This document shows, piece after piece, positions 25,204 to 34,472 of a DNA stretch of 64,000 nt. The notes beneath the pieces are model-generated. The model saw nothing but the letters and a program-made list of their open reading frames with translations, was not told the origin of the DNA and searched no databases. Position 1 is the first letter of the stretch. Every line of letters starts with the position of its first letter. The stretch is from the NCBI RefSeq assembly GCF_051131705.1, contig NZ_CP180316.1:372001-436000 (forward strand). The letters run 5' to 3'. Source of the DNA: Arthrobacter_M sp030063245. Its GTDB lineage: Bacteria > Actinomycetota > Actinomycetes > Actinomycetales > Micrococcaceae. Both the position numbers and the translations under genes were made by a program.

Positions 25204-25512
25204 ATGCCCTCTTTCCGCGCGATTCTCAAGATCTCCGGTCTCCGCCCGGGCAGTGCCCCGGATTCCGTGATGTCCACCGCCGTCGAAGCGCTGGGTTCCA
25301 TTCACCTGGTGGAGGCCAACCAGTTGGATATTGTTGGCGGGGTGCCGCAGATCAGCCTGCGCTTTACGGTGGAGGCGGGCCAGTACGACGACGAGAACCG
25401 TCAGGCCCGCAATGCCGGGATGAGCGTGCGGCATGCCGTGGAATCCGTCGCGGTGACCGGACCGCTCCGGGTCACCCGCCGGATCAGGGGAAAGTGGATT
25501 CCAGTTCCCTGA
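25204..25512 (+). CDS. Small conserved hypothetical protein
   Basis: A 102-residue protein I do not recognise. It reads MPSFRAILKISGLRPGSAPD, then a regular alternation of strands and helices (VMSTAVEALGSIHLVEA, QISLRFTVEAG, AVESVAVTGPLRVTRR), consistent with a small ferredoxin-like alpha/beta fold. Codon third-position GC is as high as in neighbouring genes, and AGGCTGAGAG lies just before the ATG, supporting real translation. No membrane segment or cysteine is present. Confidence 0.65.
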   Translation: MPSFRAILKISGLRPGSAPDSVMSTAVEALGSIHLVEANQLDIVGGVPQISLRFTVEAGQYDDENRQARNAGMSVRHAVESVAVTGPLRVTRRIRGKWIPVP

Positions 25513-25553
25513 CGCCACCGGCCGGAAGGCCCCGATCACGGCGGCCAGGACGG

Positions 25554-26189
25554 CTACCGGCCGGAAACATCTCCGGGATCGGGATCGGCTGCACCGTGTG
25601 AAGCCGCACGGCGTCGTCGGAGTCCGATGACGGCGGCCATCAGGACCCCGACGCCGATGCCAACTCCGACGCCGATCAGCGAGTTCGCCCAAAACGGCAG
25701 GCTGGTATTGCGGCCGGTGAGGTAGCCCAGGCCGACCATCCAGCAGGCCCAGACCACGGAGCCGAGAGCGCTCGCGCGCAGAACGCGGACTGTGGGGACA
25801 TTGGCAATCCCGGCCGCGGCCATGGTGGCCGTGCGCCCGGCGGGGATGAAACGGCCGGCCACCATCGCGGCTGCGGTGGAGGAGCGGCCGCCCCTGGCTG
25901 CGGCCCTGCGGATGCCTTTATGCACCGATCGGCCCCAGCGGAAGCGGTCCAACACATGGGTCAGCCGGCGCTTAAAAAGGCCGTAGACCACCAAATCTCC
26001 CAGCATCGAGCCGGTCACCGCCGCCGCCAGCGCCAGCGGCAGGATCACCTGGCCGTTGGCTGAGAGCGATCCGGAGGTCACCACCATGACCTCAGAGGGG
26101 ATGGGCGGAACAGCAGCGTCAAGTGCCACCGCCGCGGCCATGATCGGATAGAGCGCGAAGGCCCAGTCGCCTGCACTCAAGAGGTCCAC
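25554..26189 (-). CDS. DedA family membrane protein
   Basis: A 211-residue membrane protein of the DedA/SNARE-associated (VTT) family. Diagnostic segments are AAVPPIPSEVMVVTSG and GRFIPAGRTATMAAAG, the latter being the conserved membrane re-entrant arginine region. DedA proteins act in the cytoplasmic membrane, where members have been shown to move undecaprenyl-phosphate or other lipids across the bilayer. Five or so hydrophobic segments are visible, and the C-terminus is basic then acidic. It starts with GTG at 26189. The gene converges with the small hypothetical. Confidence 0.9.
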   Translation of the reverse strand: MDLLSAGDWAFALYPIMAAAVALDAAVPPIPSEVMVVTSGSLSANGQVILPLALAAAVTGSMLGDLVVYGLFKRRLTHVLDRFRWGRSVHKGIRRAAARGGRSSTAAAMVAGRFIPAGRTATMAAAGIANVPTVRVLRASALGSVVWACWMVGLGYLTGRNTSLPFWANSLIGVGVGIGVGVLMAAVIGLRRRRAASHGAADPDPGDVSGR

Positions 26190-26338
26190 CGATTCAATCT
26201 AACCGCTGCGCGCACGCAGTGGTAGTGGTCGACTGCGGCGGCGTGGTGCCAGCGGCGGTCCGGGTGGTCCGGTGCTCGCGGTTAGCCGTCCGGGTGGAAC
26301 CGGTGGTCCGGGTCGGCGGTCAGTGGCAGACTGGCCGC

Positions 26339-26878
26339 ATGAGGATCAGCATCGTGGAAGGAGACATCACCGGCCGGGCCGTGGATGCGGTGGTCAATGC
26401 CGCGAATTCGGCGCTGCTGGGCGGCGGTGGGGTGGATGGAGCCATCCACCGTGCCGCGGGCCCTGAGCTGCTCGCCGCCTGCCGGGAGCTTCGACGGACG
26501 ATGCTTCCCGACGGATTGCCGGTAGGGGCTGCCGTGGCAACCAAGGGGTTCAGGCTGCCGGCACAGTGGGTGATTCATACGGTGGGGCCGAATCTGCACG
26601 CGGGGCAGGACGATCCCGCGCTGCTGACCTCCTGCTTCACCGAGAGTTTAAGGCTGGCGGCTCGTCTGCGGGCGCGGTCGCTGGCTTTTCCCGCCGTTAG
26701 CGCCGGAATCTATGGCTGGCCCGCCGGGCAGGTGGCGGCGCTGGCCTTCGACGCCGTCCGGCAGCATCAACGCCAAGAACCGGAGGACAGCATTGAACTC
26801 GTCGAGTTCGTCCTGTTCAGCCGCGCAACAGCGGATGTGTTCCGTACGGTCTATGCTGGCGGGAACGCGCTGAGCTGA
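26339..26878 (+). CDS. Macrodomain protein (O-acetyl-ADP-ribose deacetylase-like)
   Basis: A 179-residue single-domain protein. VVNAANSALLGGGGVDGAIHRAAG and FPAVSAGIYGWP are the two ADP-ribose-binding loops of MacroD/YmdB-type macrodomains. Such enzymes deacetylate O-acetyl-ADP-ribose and remove mono-ADP-ribose from proteins or nucleic acids. The ATG at 26339 was chosen because the fold begins at RISIVEGDIT; the open frame upstream is low-complexity. Its 3' end overlaps the converging pseudouridine synthase by 28 bases, a tight convergent arrangement. Confidence 0.93.
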   Translation: MRISIVEGDITGRAVDAVVNAANSALLGGGGVDGAIHRAAGPELLAACRELRRTMLPDGLPVGAAVATKGFRLPAQWVIHTVGPNLHAGQDDPALLTSCFTESLRLAARLRARSLAFPAVSAGIYGWPAGQVAALAFDAVRQHQRQEPEDSIELVEFVLFSRATADVFRTVYAGGNALS

Positions 26879-27768
26879 CGGCCGCTGCGGTATTCGACCT
26901 GACGCCCGCTGAGCGGATCGGTGAAGGCGATACTGCGCGCCAGCAACTGCAGCGGTTTAGCGTAATCATCGGCAGCCTTAGGCAGCAGGGTGGGATAAAA
27001 CGGATCGTTCAGGATGCCAAGACCCAGGGCCGCCATATGGACGCGCAGCTGGTGCGTTTTGCCGGTGTGCGGCTCAAGACCGTATCTACCCAGTGTGCCG
27101 CCGCCGTCGTCGGACGTCTGCAGCAGCTCGACGTGGGTCTGCGCGTTCGCATCGCCCTCGACCTCCTGGGCCAGCAGATAGGTGCGGGACTTGATCATCC
27201 GGGAGTTGACCACCCGGGGCAGGTCCAGCTCCGGGCGCACCGCAGCCACGGCCTCATAGCGCTTGCGCACCGTGCGTTTTTCAAAGAGCTGCTGGTATTT
27301 CCCCCGGGTGTCCGGGTTGGCCGCAAAAAGCAGGACGCCGGCGGTCATCCGGTCCAGCCGGTGGATCGGCACCAGCTCCGGCAGATCCAGTAGGTTGCGC
27401 AGCCGGACCAGCGCTGATTCGGCGACGTAACCTCCGCCGGGGGTGGTCGGCAAAAAATGCGGCTTGTCCACCACCACCAGATCGCTGTCCTGGTGCAGCA
27501 CCTCCAGCTCCACGGGCAGCCGCACCTCCGGCGGCACCTCGCGGTAGTACCAAATGAACGTGTGTTCGGCCAGCGGGGTGTCCGGGGTGACGACGGTTCC
27601 GCTCAGGGCACGCACCTCGCCGCGCTCGAACCGGTTCATGATGCCAATGGAATCCACGTGTCCGAACCGCTCCAGCACGTACTCCATCGCCGTGGCCCAG
27701 GGTCCGTCCTGGGGCAGGCGGAGGCGGGTCGCGTTCACGCCATTGCGCACCGGAAGCGGGGATTTCAT
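26851..27768 (-). CDS. RluA-family pseudouridine synthase
   Basis: A 305-residue enzyme that isomerises uridine to pseudouridine in rRNA or tRNA. The catalytic motif PIHRLDRMTAGVLLFA contains the invariant aspartate, preceded by LVVVDKPHFLPTTPGGG and followed by RKRYEAVA and GKTHQLRVHMAALGLGILND, which are family motifs II and III. An S4-like N-terminal domain is suggested by VLERFGHVDSIGIMNRFERGEV. The target base is not predictable. ATG at 27768 was preferred to the GTG one codon earlier. A long palindrome lies just upstream. Confidence 0.93.
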   Translation of the reverse strand: MKSPLPVRNGVNATRLRLPQDGPWATAMEYVLERFGHVDSIGIMNRFERGEVRALSGTVVTPDTPLAEHTFIWYYREVPPEVRLPVELEVLHQDSDLVVVDKPHFLPTTPGGGYVAESALVRLRNLLDLPELVPIHRLDRMTAGVLLFAANPDTRGKYQQLFEKRTVRKRYEAVAAVRPELDLPRVVNSRMIKSRTYLLAQEVEGDANAQTHVELLQTSDDGGGTLGRYGLEPHTGKTHQLRVHMAALGLGILNDPFYPTLLPKAADDYAKPLQLLARSIAFTDPLSGRQVEYRSGRQLSAFPPA

Positions 27769-27789
27769 CACGCTTTAATCCTACCGGCG

Positions 27790-27853
27790 CCAACTGGGTC
27801 GCATTTATGGCACTCAAACGCTCGAATGGGTGCCGCAAGTGCGACCTAGTTGG
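27790..27853. repeat. 26-bp imperfect palindrome, REP-like element
   Basis: Arms 27790-27815 and 27828-27853 pair at 21 of 26 positions around a 12-base loop; the arm core is GGTCGCA with GGCAC further in. It sits between the divergent-side start of the RluA-type gene and the 3' end of nei. The GTGCGAC core is shared with the palindrome at 15227-15269. Confidence 0.7.
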
Positions 27854-27932
27854 GTTGGGCGGGGTGGGTTGGGTGTGGACGGAAATCTTGCGGTGGGGGT
27901 GACGATTTTTGGGGCCGGCCCGCTCAGGGACC

Positions 27933-28736
27933 TTAGGGCGGGGGCTGGCAGCGGGGGCAGTAGTAGATGTCGCGGGCCCGTTGCGCCGGAAACTGCGGAT
28001 CCGGGAGAGTGCTGTGCCTGATCAGGGTGCCGCAGCGCTTGCACGGCCGGGACTCCCGCCCATAGACCCAGACGGCTGCATCACCCCGGGCGGGACCGCC
28101 CGTGGTGCTGCGCGAGGAGCGGTTCTTGTTGGCCTCGAGCAGCCGCTTGGACTGCTCGATCAGCTTGGGCAGGGCGGCGACCTCGCTGATCGGGAGGGCA
28201 GGGTGTACGCCGGCCAAAAAACAGAGCTCGCAGCGGAAGACGTTGCCGATCCCGGCAAGATTCCGCTGGTCCAGCAGCGCCAGCCCGACGGCGCGCCGGG
28301 GCTCGGCTGAGATCCGGTGAAGTGCCTCCGCGGCGTCCCAATCCGGACCGAGCAGGTCAGGGCCCAGATAGCCGAAGGCGTCCAGTTCGCGGTCCTGCGG
28401 CAGAACCTCCAGCAGTCCGAGCGAAAATCCGACGGCGGTCACGTCTACGGTGCCAAGGATGCAACGGGCGGTGAAAGCGGGGCGGCGCCACTTCGGCGCC
28501 GGTCCGACCGGGTAAATATGCCAGCTCCCTTCCATCTTCAGATGCGAGTGGATCAGCTGGCCGGCTACCCGGATGAGCAGGTGTTTGCCGCGTGAATCAA
28601 CGCCGTCAACGATGGAGCCGGTGAAGTCCACCGTGGCGAATGCCGGCACGCGGATGTCGCAGCGTGTGAGGACTTTACCGGCGAGCGCCTGATCCAGCTG
28701 CCGGGCCTGCCGCCAGACGGTATCGCCCTCAGGCAC
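27933..28736 (-). CDS. nei: Nei/Fpg family DNA glycosylase (endonuclease VIII-like)
   Basis: A 267-residue base-excision-repair enzyme. After removal of the initiator the N-terminus is PEGDTVWR, the catalytic Pro-Glu pair with the downstream arginine that marks the Nei rather than the MutM branch. The H2TH helix region reads LLDQRNLAGIGNVFRCELCF, and the C-terminal zinc finger is CKRCGTLIR...YYCPRC. It removes oxidised pyrimidines and nicks the abasic site. The GTG start at 28736 overlaps the end of the lhr gene by 8 bases, indicating cotranscription; this lhr-nei pairing is common in actinobacteria. Confidence 0.95.
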   Translation of the reverse strand: MPEGDTVWRQARQLDQALAGKVLTRCDIRVPAFATVDFTGSIVDGVDSRGKHLLIRVAGQLIHSHLKMEGSWHIYPVGPAPKWRRPAFTARCILGTVDVTAVGFSLGLLEVLPQDRELDAFGYLGPDLLGPDWDAAEALHRISAEPRRAVGLALLDQRNLAGIGNVFRCELCFLAGVHPALPISEVAALPKLIEQSKRLLEANKNRSSRSTTGGPARGDAAVWVYGRESRPCKRCGTLIRHSTLPDPQFPAQRARDIYYCPRCQPPP

Positions 28737-31700
28737 GGATCCGCAGTCCGCGTGGAGTGGTGTAGGCGCCGGCTTCCACCAAGGCTCCAGCCAGTAGGGT
28801 GTCCAGGATCCCCCGTCCGTTCACCTTTTCGATGGCCAGCTTGTCGACGGACCCGCGTTTAACCACTGCTGCGAGGGCGTGTCCGGCCAGGCTCAGGGCA
28901 TCGGGGTCGTCGGTGAAGGCGAGCATCGTCTTGCCGCCGCGCTCCACATACAGCACCAGTTCGCCGTCGACCATGACCACCAAGGCGCCGGCCTTGCGGC
29001 CCGGCCGGTGACCCACGTCCAGCGCCGGCCAGGCCAGCGCGGCACCGTACGGATTAGCCGGATCCGTTGCCGCCAGCGCAAGTGCCACCGGTGCGGGCTG
29101 GCGCAGTGCGGCGTCTTCGGAAAACGTGCGCAGCCGGTCGACCGTTGATGGCACGGCGAACTGCGCCGCCCCGAGATGCTCAATGAAGTAGCCACGCCGG
29201 GTGCGTCCGGATTCCTCCAGCCGGGCCAGGACCTTGTACATCAGGGCGAAGCCGCCGGGTATGTTCTCATTCATCACCGAACCGCGGGTGACGATGCCGT
29301 ACCTGTCCATCAGCAGCTCCGCCATGGCATGAGCGGCGACCGTGGTGTCCGCTTCTTTGTCCGGCAGCACGTTCCACCGTCCCGCCGCCAGTGGCGGGGC
29401 ACCCCGGGCAATCGTCCCCGGGCCGGAAGACGACCCCCCGGCGCGCCCGAGCCGCCCGTACCGCCCCGCTGAGCGCAGCCGCGGGGCGGTGGGACGCTGC
29501 CGGTGGGTGGTATGGCCGCCCGCGAGCAGCGCCCGGACGGGTGCAAAGGTGTCGTTGCTGATCCGGCCGGCCCAGACGAGTTCCCACAGCGCGGTCAGCA
29601 CCTCACTGTCGGCGACCGCGGGAGCCGGTCCTGTTCGCGTTCCGCTGCCGTTCACCGCGTGGGCGGTGTCCCCGTTCCCGGCCGCTTCGCGCAGCTGGTG
29701 GAAGAAGTAGGATCCGCCGCCGGCAAGGTGGGCGAGCAACCGCCGCTGCAGATCGCTGGGTTCGAACCCCGCCTGCGGATTTAGCGTCAGCGGCACGGAT
29801 TCGGCCAGATGCAGACTGATCCAGCCGTCATTTCCCGGCAGTGAGCCCGCGCCGGACCATAGGAGTTCCCCGGTGGCGGTGAGCTCGTCGAGCATGGCGG
29901 GGACGTAGTTGCCCACCCGACCGGCGAGCACCAAAGTTTCCCATGCAGAGGCCGGGACCGGTACCCCGGACAGTTGGTCCACGGCGGTCAGGACACCGTC
30001 CAGCCCCCGGAGCTCCGCGGGTTGGGACGCCCGGTTGGAACCGGCGGGAGTACGAACGTGCTGCCAGGCAGGGAGGAAGCGCGCATACGTGGCGGGATCC
30101 ACCGGCTCGACCTCGGCGCGAAGGGCTGCCAGGGAGCGGCGACGCAGCCTGCGCAGCACCTCGACATCGCACCATTCCGAAAGGGCCGGCGCCGATGTGG
30201 TACCGGTTCCACCCGCAGGGGCCATCGCACCCGCAGGGTCCGTCACGCCCGCAGGGTCCGTCGCGTCCGCAGGGGTCCCAGCCTGGGTGGGTAAGGCGCG
30301 GGTGGGACGGAACTCTCCCTCGGCCACGCGTCCGTCCACAGCGAGTCTGGCCAGGCCGGCGCGGACGACGGCGACGCCCAGGCCCAGCCGGACGGCGGCT
30401 TCCGCTGCGGTAAAGGGCCCGTGGGTGCGGGCGTCGCGGCCCAGCAGATCCCCGAGCGGATCCGCGACGGGTTCAATAAAGGCCAGCGGGACACCCATGG
30501 GAAGCGGAATGCCCAGGGCATCGCGAAGTCTCGCGGAGTCCTCGATAGCGGCGTACCGCTCGGCGCCGGCCATCTTGATTTTGAGCGCGCGGTTGGACGT
30601 CACTAAGGCGGTCAGGTGCCGCTGGACCGGGGTCGCCTGATCGGGCAGCGCGGGAGCGGGTTCAGGTTCCAGCCGCGCCGAGACCTCGTCCTCGCTCAAC
30701 GGGCCCAGGATACGCAGCAGATCCGCCACGCCCTCCATCCCTTTGGCTCTCCGGTCCGGGGCCAGCCGCTGGAGTTCCGCCTCAGTCTGCTCGATGACCT
30801 TTGGGTCCAGCAGCTCGCGCAGTTCAGCCCGGCCCAACAGCTCATTGAGCAGCGTGGGGTCCAGCGATAACGCGGCGGCGCGGCGCTCGGCCAGCGGCGA
30901 ATCGCCCTCATAGAGGAAGGAAGCCACATAGCCAAAGAGCAGGGAGCGGGAGAACGGTGAGGGCTGCTGGGTAGTGATCTCCACAACCCGCAGTTCGCGC
31001 CGTTCGATTCCGGCCGCAATTTCCTTCAACGCGGGCAGATCATAAACGTCCTGGAGGCATTCGCGCACGGTTTCCAGCACGATCGGGAAGGTGGGATATT
31101 TCCGGGCCACGTCGAGCAGTTGGGCTGAGCGCTGTCGCTGCTGCCACAGCGGGGATCGTTTGCCCGGATTCTGCCGCGGCAGCAGCAGCGCGCGGGCGGC
31201 ACATTCGCGGAACCGGGACGCGAACAGCGCAGAACCGCCCACTTCGGCGGTGACGATATTGTCCAGCTCATCGGCATCGAAGAGGAAAAGATCGGCGCCG
31301 GGCGGCTCGTCGTCCATCATCGGCACCCGCAGCACAATGCCGTCGTCGGAAGCCATCGCGGATCCGTCCAAACCATACCGGGCATGCAGCCGGGCCCCCA
31401 CGGCCAGCGCCCACGGTGCATGCACGGGCATTCCATACGGGCTGTGCAGGACAACCCGCCAGTCGCCGAGTTCGTCGTGGAAGCGCTCCACCAGCAGGGT
31501 GGTGTCATTGGGGACGACGTCGGTGGCCTGCTTTTGCTCCGCGAGGTAGCTGAGCAGGTTGCCGGCTGCCCAGTCGTCCAGGCCCGTTGCACGGCACCTT
31601 TGCATCGCCGCAGCCGGATCCGCTCCGGACAGTTCGCGCATGAAGGCGCCCAATGCGCGGCCCAGTTCCACCGGTCGGCCCAGCGAATCACCCTTCCAGA

Positions 31701-33675
31701 ACGGCAGCTTTCCCGGCTGCCCGTATGCCGGAGAGACCAGTACGCGGTCATGGGTGATGTCTTCGATGCGCCAGCTGGTGGCGCCTAAGGCAAAGACGTC
31801 GCCGACCCGGGACTCGTAGACCATCTCCTCGTCGAGTTCGCCAACCCGCCGGCCGCCCTTGGCTTTTGCACCCGGAGCGGCCTCCTGCTCGGAGCCGACG
31901 ATGTATACGCCGAACAGCCCGCGGTCCGGAATGGTACCGCCGGATGTCACCGCCAGCCGCTGGGCTCCGGGGCGCCCCGTAAGGGTGCCTCCGGTCCGGT
32001 CCCAGATGATGCGGGGGCGGAGTTCAGCAAATTCATCGGAGGGGTAGCGGCCTGCCAGCAGATCAAGGGTCGCATCGAAGGCAGACCTCGGCAGCGTGGC
32101 AAACGGCGCCGACCGCCGGACCGTATCGAACCATTCCTCGACATCGATACTGCCCAGCGCCGTCGCCGCGACGGTCTGCTGGGCCAGAATATCCAGCGGA
32201 TTCGCCGGAATATACAAGGACTCGATCCGGCCCGCCAGCATCCGCTCCACTGTGACGGCGGAGTGCACAAGATCTGCGCGGTGTTTCGGGAAAAGTATGC
32301 CCTGCGAGACCTCGCCCACCTGGTGCCCTGCCCGGCCCACCCGCTGCAACCCACTCGCCACCGAGGGCGGAGATTCCACCTGGATCACCAGATCCACAGC
32401 GCCCATATCGATGCCAAGTTCCAAACTGGAGGTGGCCACCACACAGCGCAGCCGGCCGGACTTGAGATCATCTTCGATCAAGGCCCGCTGGTCCTTGGAG
32501 ACAGAGCCGTGATGGGCCTTGGCCAGGATCGGCTCCGCCCCGCTGGTCGCACCCGCCTGCGCCATCAGCTGTGCGGGCGGTGACAGCCCCGGCGTCCGGG
32601 CCGAGTGTTCCGGGGTCCGGGCCGCCTGCTCCTCCGCAGCCCGCGTCGGGCCCTGCCCGTCCGCGGCAGCCAATCCGTCCAGCAGCAGGCGCCCCGCGTA
32701 GATCTCGTTCAGCCGCGCCGTCAGCCGTTCCGCCAGCCGCCGGGAATTGGCAAAGACAATCGTGGACTTGTTCGCCAGCACGTGATCCACGATCTTTTCC
32801 TCCACATGCGGCCAGATCGAGGTATTCGGCACCGGTCCCGGGGCCATGCCCGGGTCCTGCCCGGCGTCCATTCCCACCTGGGCAGGCAGCGACGTCATAT
32901 CCTCCACCGGCACCGTGACGGACAGATTCCAATTCTTGGCCGTCACCGGCGCCACGATTTTCACCGGGGCCGAGCCCGCCAGGAACCGGGCCACGGTTTC
33001 CCTCGGCTCCACGGTGGCGGACAGGCCGATCCGCTGCGCCGGCCGGTCCAGCAGGGCGTCGAGCCGCTCCAGCGAGAGCGCCAAGTGCGCCCCGCGCTTG
33101 GTCCCTGCGACGGCGTGCACCTCATCGAGGATGACCGTTTCCACCTGGGCCAGCGTGGCACGGGCCTTGGACGTGAGCATCAGAAACAGCGATTCGGGGG
33201 TTGTGATGAGAATGTCCGGTGGATGGCTCAACAGCGTGCGCCGCTCGGACGCCGTCGTATCTCCGGACCGTACGCCGACGGAAATGTGCGGCGCCGGCAA
33301 CTCAAGGCGCTTCGCCGTTTGGGTAATGCCGATCAGCGGCGCGCGCAGGTTCCGCTCCACGTCCACACCGAGCGCCTTCAGCGGCGAGATATACAGCACG
33401 CGGGTGCCCGCCGGACCCTGTGGATCGCGTTCGACGGCGATCAGCCGGTCGAGCGCCCATAGGAAGGCAGCGAGCGTTTTGCCGGAGCCGGTAGGGGCGA
33501 TGACCAGTGAATGTGATCCGGCGGCGATGGACCGCCAAGCGCCCGTCTGGGCTGGCGTGGGCGCGGGGAAAGCACCCAGGAACCACTCCCTGGTTGCCGC
33601 CGTGAACTGATCCATCGTTGGCTCCGCGGCACGTTCCGACGTGGACCGTTCCGTGGTGTTCATCCGAGGACTCAT
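28729..33675 (-). CDS. lhr: Lhr-type ATP-dependent helicase, long form
   Basis: A 1648-residue superfamily 2 helicase. Walker A APTGSGKT is at residues 60-67, TTPESL at 158-163 and the DEVH box at 184-187; the second RecA domain has VATSSLELGIDMGAVDLV and QRVGRAGHQ. A winged-helix and Lhr-core domain follow, and the C-terminal 700 residues are the extra module seen only in long Lhr proteins such as those of Mycobacterium and E. coli. It acts in DNA repair, and the overlap with nei supports this. Residues near 320-390 (the segment with AARTPEHSARTPG) and 1185-1215 are low-complexity insertions, the latter a (D)PAG repeat. The start could also be the ATG at 33663. Confidence 0.96.
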   Translation of the reverse strand: MSPRMNTTERSTSERAAEPTMDQFTAATREWFLGAFPAPTPAQTGAWRSIAAGSHSLVIAPTGSGKTLAAFLWALDRLIAVERDPQGPAGTRVLYISPLKALGVDVERNLRAPLIGITQTAKRLELPAPHISVGVRSGDTTASERRTLLSHPPDILITTPESLFLMLTSKARATLAQVETVILDEVHAVAGTKRGAHLALSLERLDALLDRPAQRIGLSATVEPRETVARFLAGSAPVKIVAPVTAKNWNLSVTVPVEDMTSLPAQVGMDAGQDPGMAPGPVPNTSIWPHVEEKIVDHVLANKSTIVFANSRRLAERLTARLNEIYAGRLLLDGLAAADGQGPTRAAEEQAARTPEHSARTPGLSPPAQLMAQAGATSGAEPILAKAHHGSVSKDQRALIEDDLKSGRLRCVVATSSLELGIDMGAVDLVIQVESPPSVASGLQRVGRAGHQVGEVSQGILFPKHRADLVHSAVTVERMLAGRIESLYIPANPLDILAQQTVAATALGSIDVEEWFDTVRRSAPFATLPRSAFDATLDLLAGRYPSDEFAELRPRIIWDRTGGTLTGRPGAQRLAVTSGGTIPDRGLFGVYIVGSEQEAAPGAKAKGGRRVGELDEEMVYESRVGDVFALGATSWRIEDITHDRVLVSPAYGQPGKLPFWKGDSLGRPVELGRALGAFMRELSGADPAAAMQRCRATGLDDWAAGNLLSYLAEQKQATDVVPNDTTLLVERFHDELGDWRVVLHSPYGMPVHAPWALAVGARLHARYGLDGSAMASDDGIVLRVPMMDDEPPGADLFLFDADELDNIVTAEVGGSALFASRFRECAARALLLPRQNPGKRSPLWQQRQRSAQLLDVARKYPTFPIVLETVRECLQDVYDLPALKEIAAGIERRELRVVEITTQQPSPFSRSLLFGYVASFLYEGDSPLAERRAAALSLDPTLLNELLGRAELRELLDPKVIEQTEAELQRLAPDRRAKGMEGVADLLRILGPLSEDEVSARLEPEPAPALPDQATPVQRHLTALVTSNRALKIKMAGAERYAAIEDSARLRDALGIPLPMGVPLAFIEPVADPLGDLLGRDARTHGPFTAAEAAVRLGLGVAVVRAGLARLAVDGRVAEGEFRPTRALPTQAGTPADATDPAGVTDPAGAMAPAGGTGTTSAPALSEWCDVEVLRRLRRRSLAALRAEVEPVDPATYARFLPAWQHVRTPAGSNRASQPAELRGLDGVLTAVDQLSGVPVPASAWETLVLAGRVGNYVPAMLDELTATGELLWSGAGSLPGNDGWISLHLAESVPLTLNPQAGFEPSDLQRRLLAHLAGGGSYFFHQLREAAGNGDTAHAVNGSGTRTGPAPAVADSEVLTALWELVWAGRISNDTFAPVRALLAGGHTTHRQRPTAPRLRSAGRYGRLGRAGGSSSGPGTIARGAPPLAAGRWNVLPDKEADTTVAAHAMAELLMDRYGIVTRGSVMNENIPGGFALMYKVLARLEESGRTRRGYFIEHLGAAQFAVPSTVDRLRTFSEDAALRQPAPVALALAATDPANPYGAALAWPALDVGHRPGRKAGALVVMVDGELVLYVERGGKTMLAFTDDPDALSLAGHALAAVVKRGSVDKLAIEKVNGRGILDTLLAGALVEAGAYTTPRGLRIRA

Positions 33676-33864
33676 TTGCTTCCCGCCACGGCTCCATCAT
33701 CTCTCACGGCCCCGACATTTTCCTCCCCGGGTGCGCCTGCACGCCGCGGGGCTCATCGGGCTGTACTCTGACGGTATAAGTGGCAATGCTGCCTTGGCCG
33801 TTCCCTGTGCTCACTCCGAGGCCTCATCAGCGGCAGAGCAAACAAGTCGGAGATGGAGGGGGCC

Positions 33865-34401
33865 GTGGGTTCGCGGCATATGGGGAACAACTGGTTCCCC
33901 ATGGCAGGCATGGCCGCGCTCTTTTTGGGCGGAGCAGCCATGGCCCTGATGGCCAATTCTGACAAGGGTGCCGTGCCGTCCTATTACCTCATCGCCGCAT
34001 TCCTGTACGCCGGCGCCACCGCGTTGTGGTTCCTGCGGAATCCGCCCGTCCTGCGGGCCGAGCTGAAACCCTACCTGTACACGGCGGGGGGCATGGTGCT
34101 GGGCGTCCTGCTGGGCGGGACCACCGGGATCCTGCATGGCTGCCTGGCGTGGCTGGCGCTGGGCGGCGGAGTCCTGGCCTATGGCGTGCTGGAGCGGACG
34201 CGCGTGATTGTCACCGCCGGCGCCGGCGCCTGTGTGGCCGCGCTGCTGGGCATGGTGATCACGGCCCCGGTGTGGGGCGGTGCGCTGCAGACCCTGACCT
34301 CCGCGGGGTTCGTGCTGGCCGCGTACCGGCTGCACGTGATGAAGCATGGGAGGCGCCCGGAGACGCAGGCAGTGGACTTGGATTCGCTGATCCGTTTCTA
34401 G
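33865..34401 (+). CDS. Integral membrane protein of unknown function
   Basis: A 178-residue hydrophobic protein with about six transmembrane segments (NWFPMAGMAALFLGGAAMALM, YYLIAAFLYAGATALWFL, YTAGGMVLGVLLGG and others) and a short basic C-terminus. I do not recognise a family. GTG 33865 was chosen because GGAGG at 33855-33859 sits five bases upstream, whereas the in-frame ATG at 33853 has no spacing to any Shine-Dalgarno. It diverges from lhr and is followed by a strong hairpin. Confidence 0.75.
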   Translation: MGSRHMGNNWFPMAGMAALFLGGAAMALMANSDKGAVPSYYLIAAFLYAGATALWFLRNPPVLRAELKPYLYTAGGMVLGVLLGGTTGILHGCLAWLALGGGVLAYGVLERTRVIVTAGAGACVAALLGMVITAPVWGGALQTLTSAGFVLAAYRLHVMKHGRRPETQAVDLDSLIRF

Positions 34402-34418
34402 CCGGTGACCACGGGGAC

Positions 34419-34443
34419 GTTCCGGAGCGCCCGCTCCCGGAAC
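34419..34443. terminator. Hairpin between convergent genes
   Basis: Arms GTTCCGGAGCG (34419-34429) and CGCTCCCGGAAC (34432-34443) pair with a single bulged base. It lies between the stop of the membrane protein and the stop of the converging lipoprotein, so it probably terminates both transcripts. There is no T-run, as is usual in high-GC actinobacteria. Confidence 0.55.
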
Positions 34444-34472
34444 GGAGGCCGGGCCTCGAGGGCTCCGAGGCG

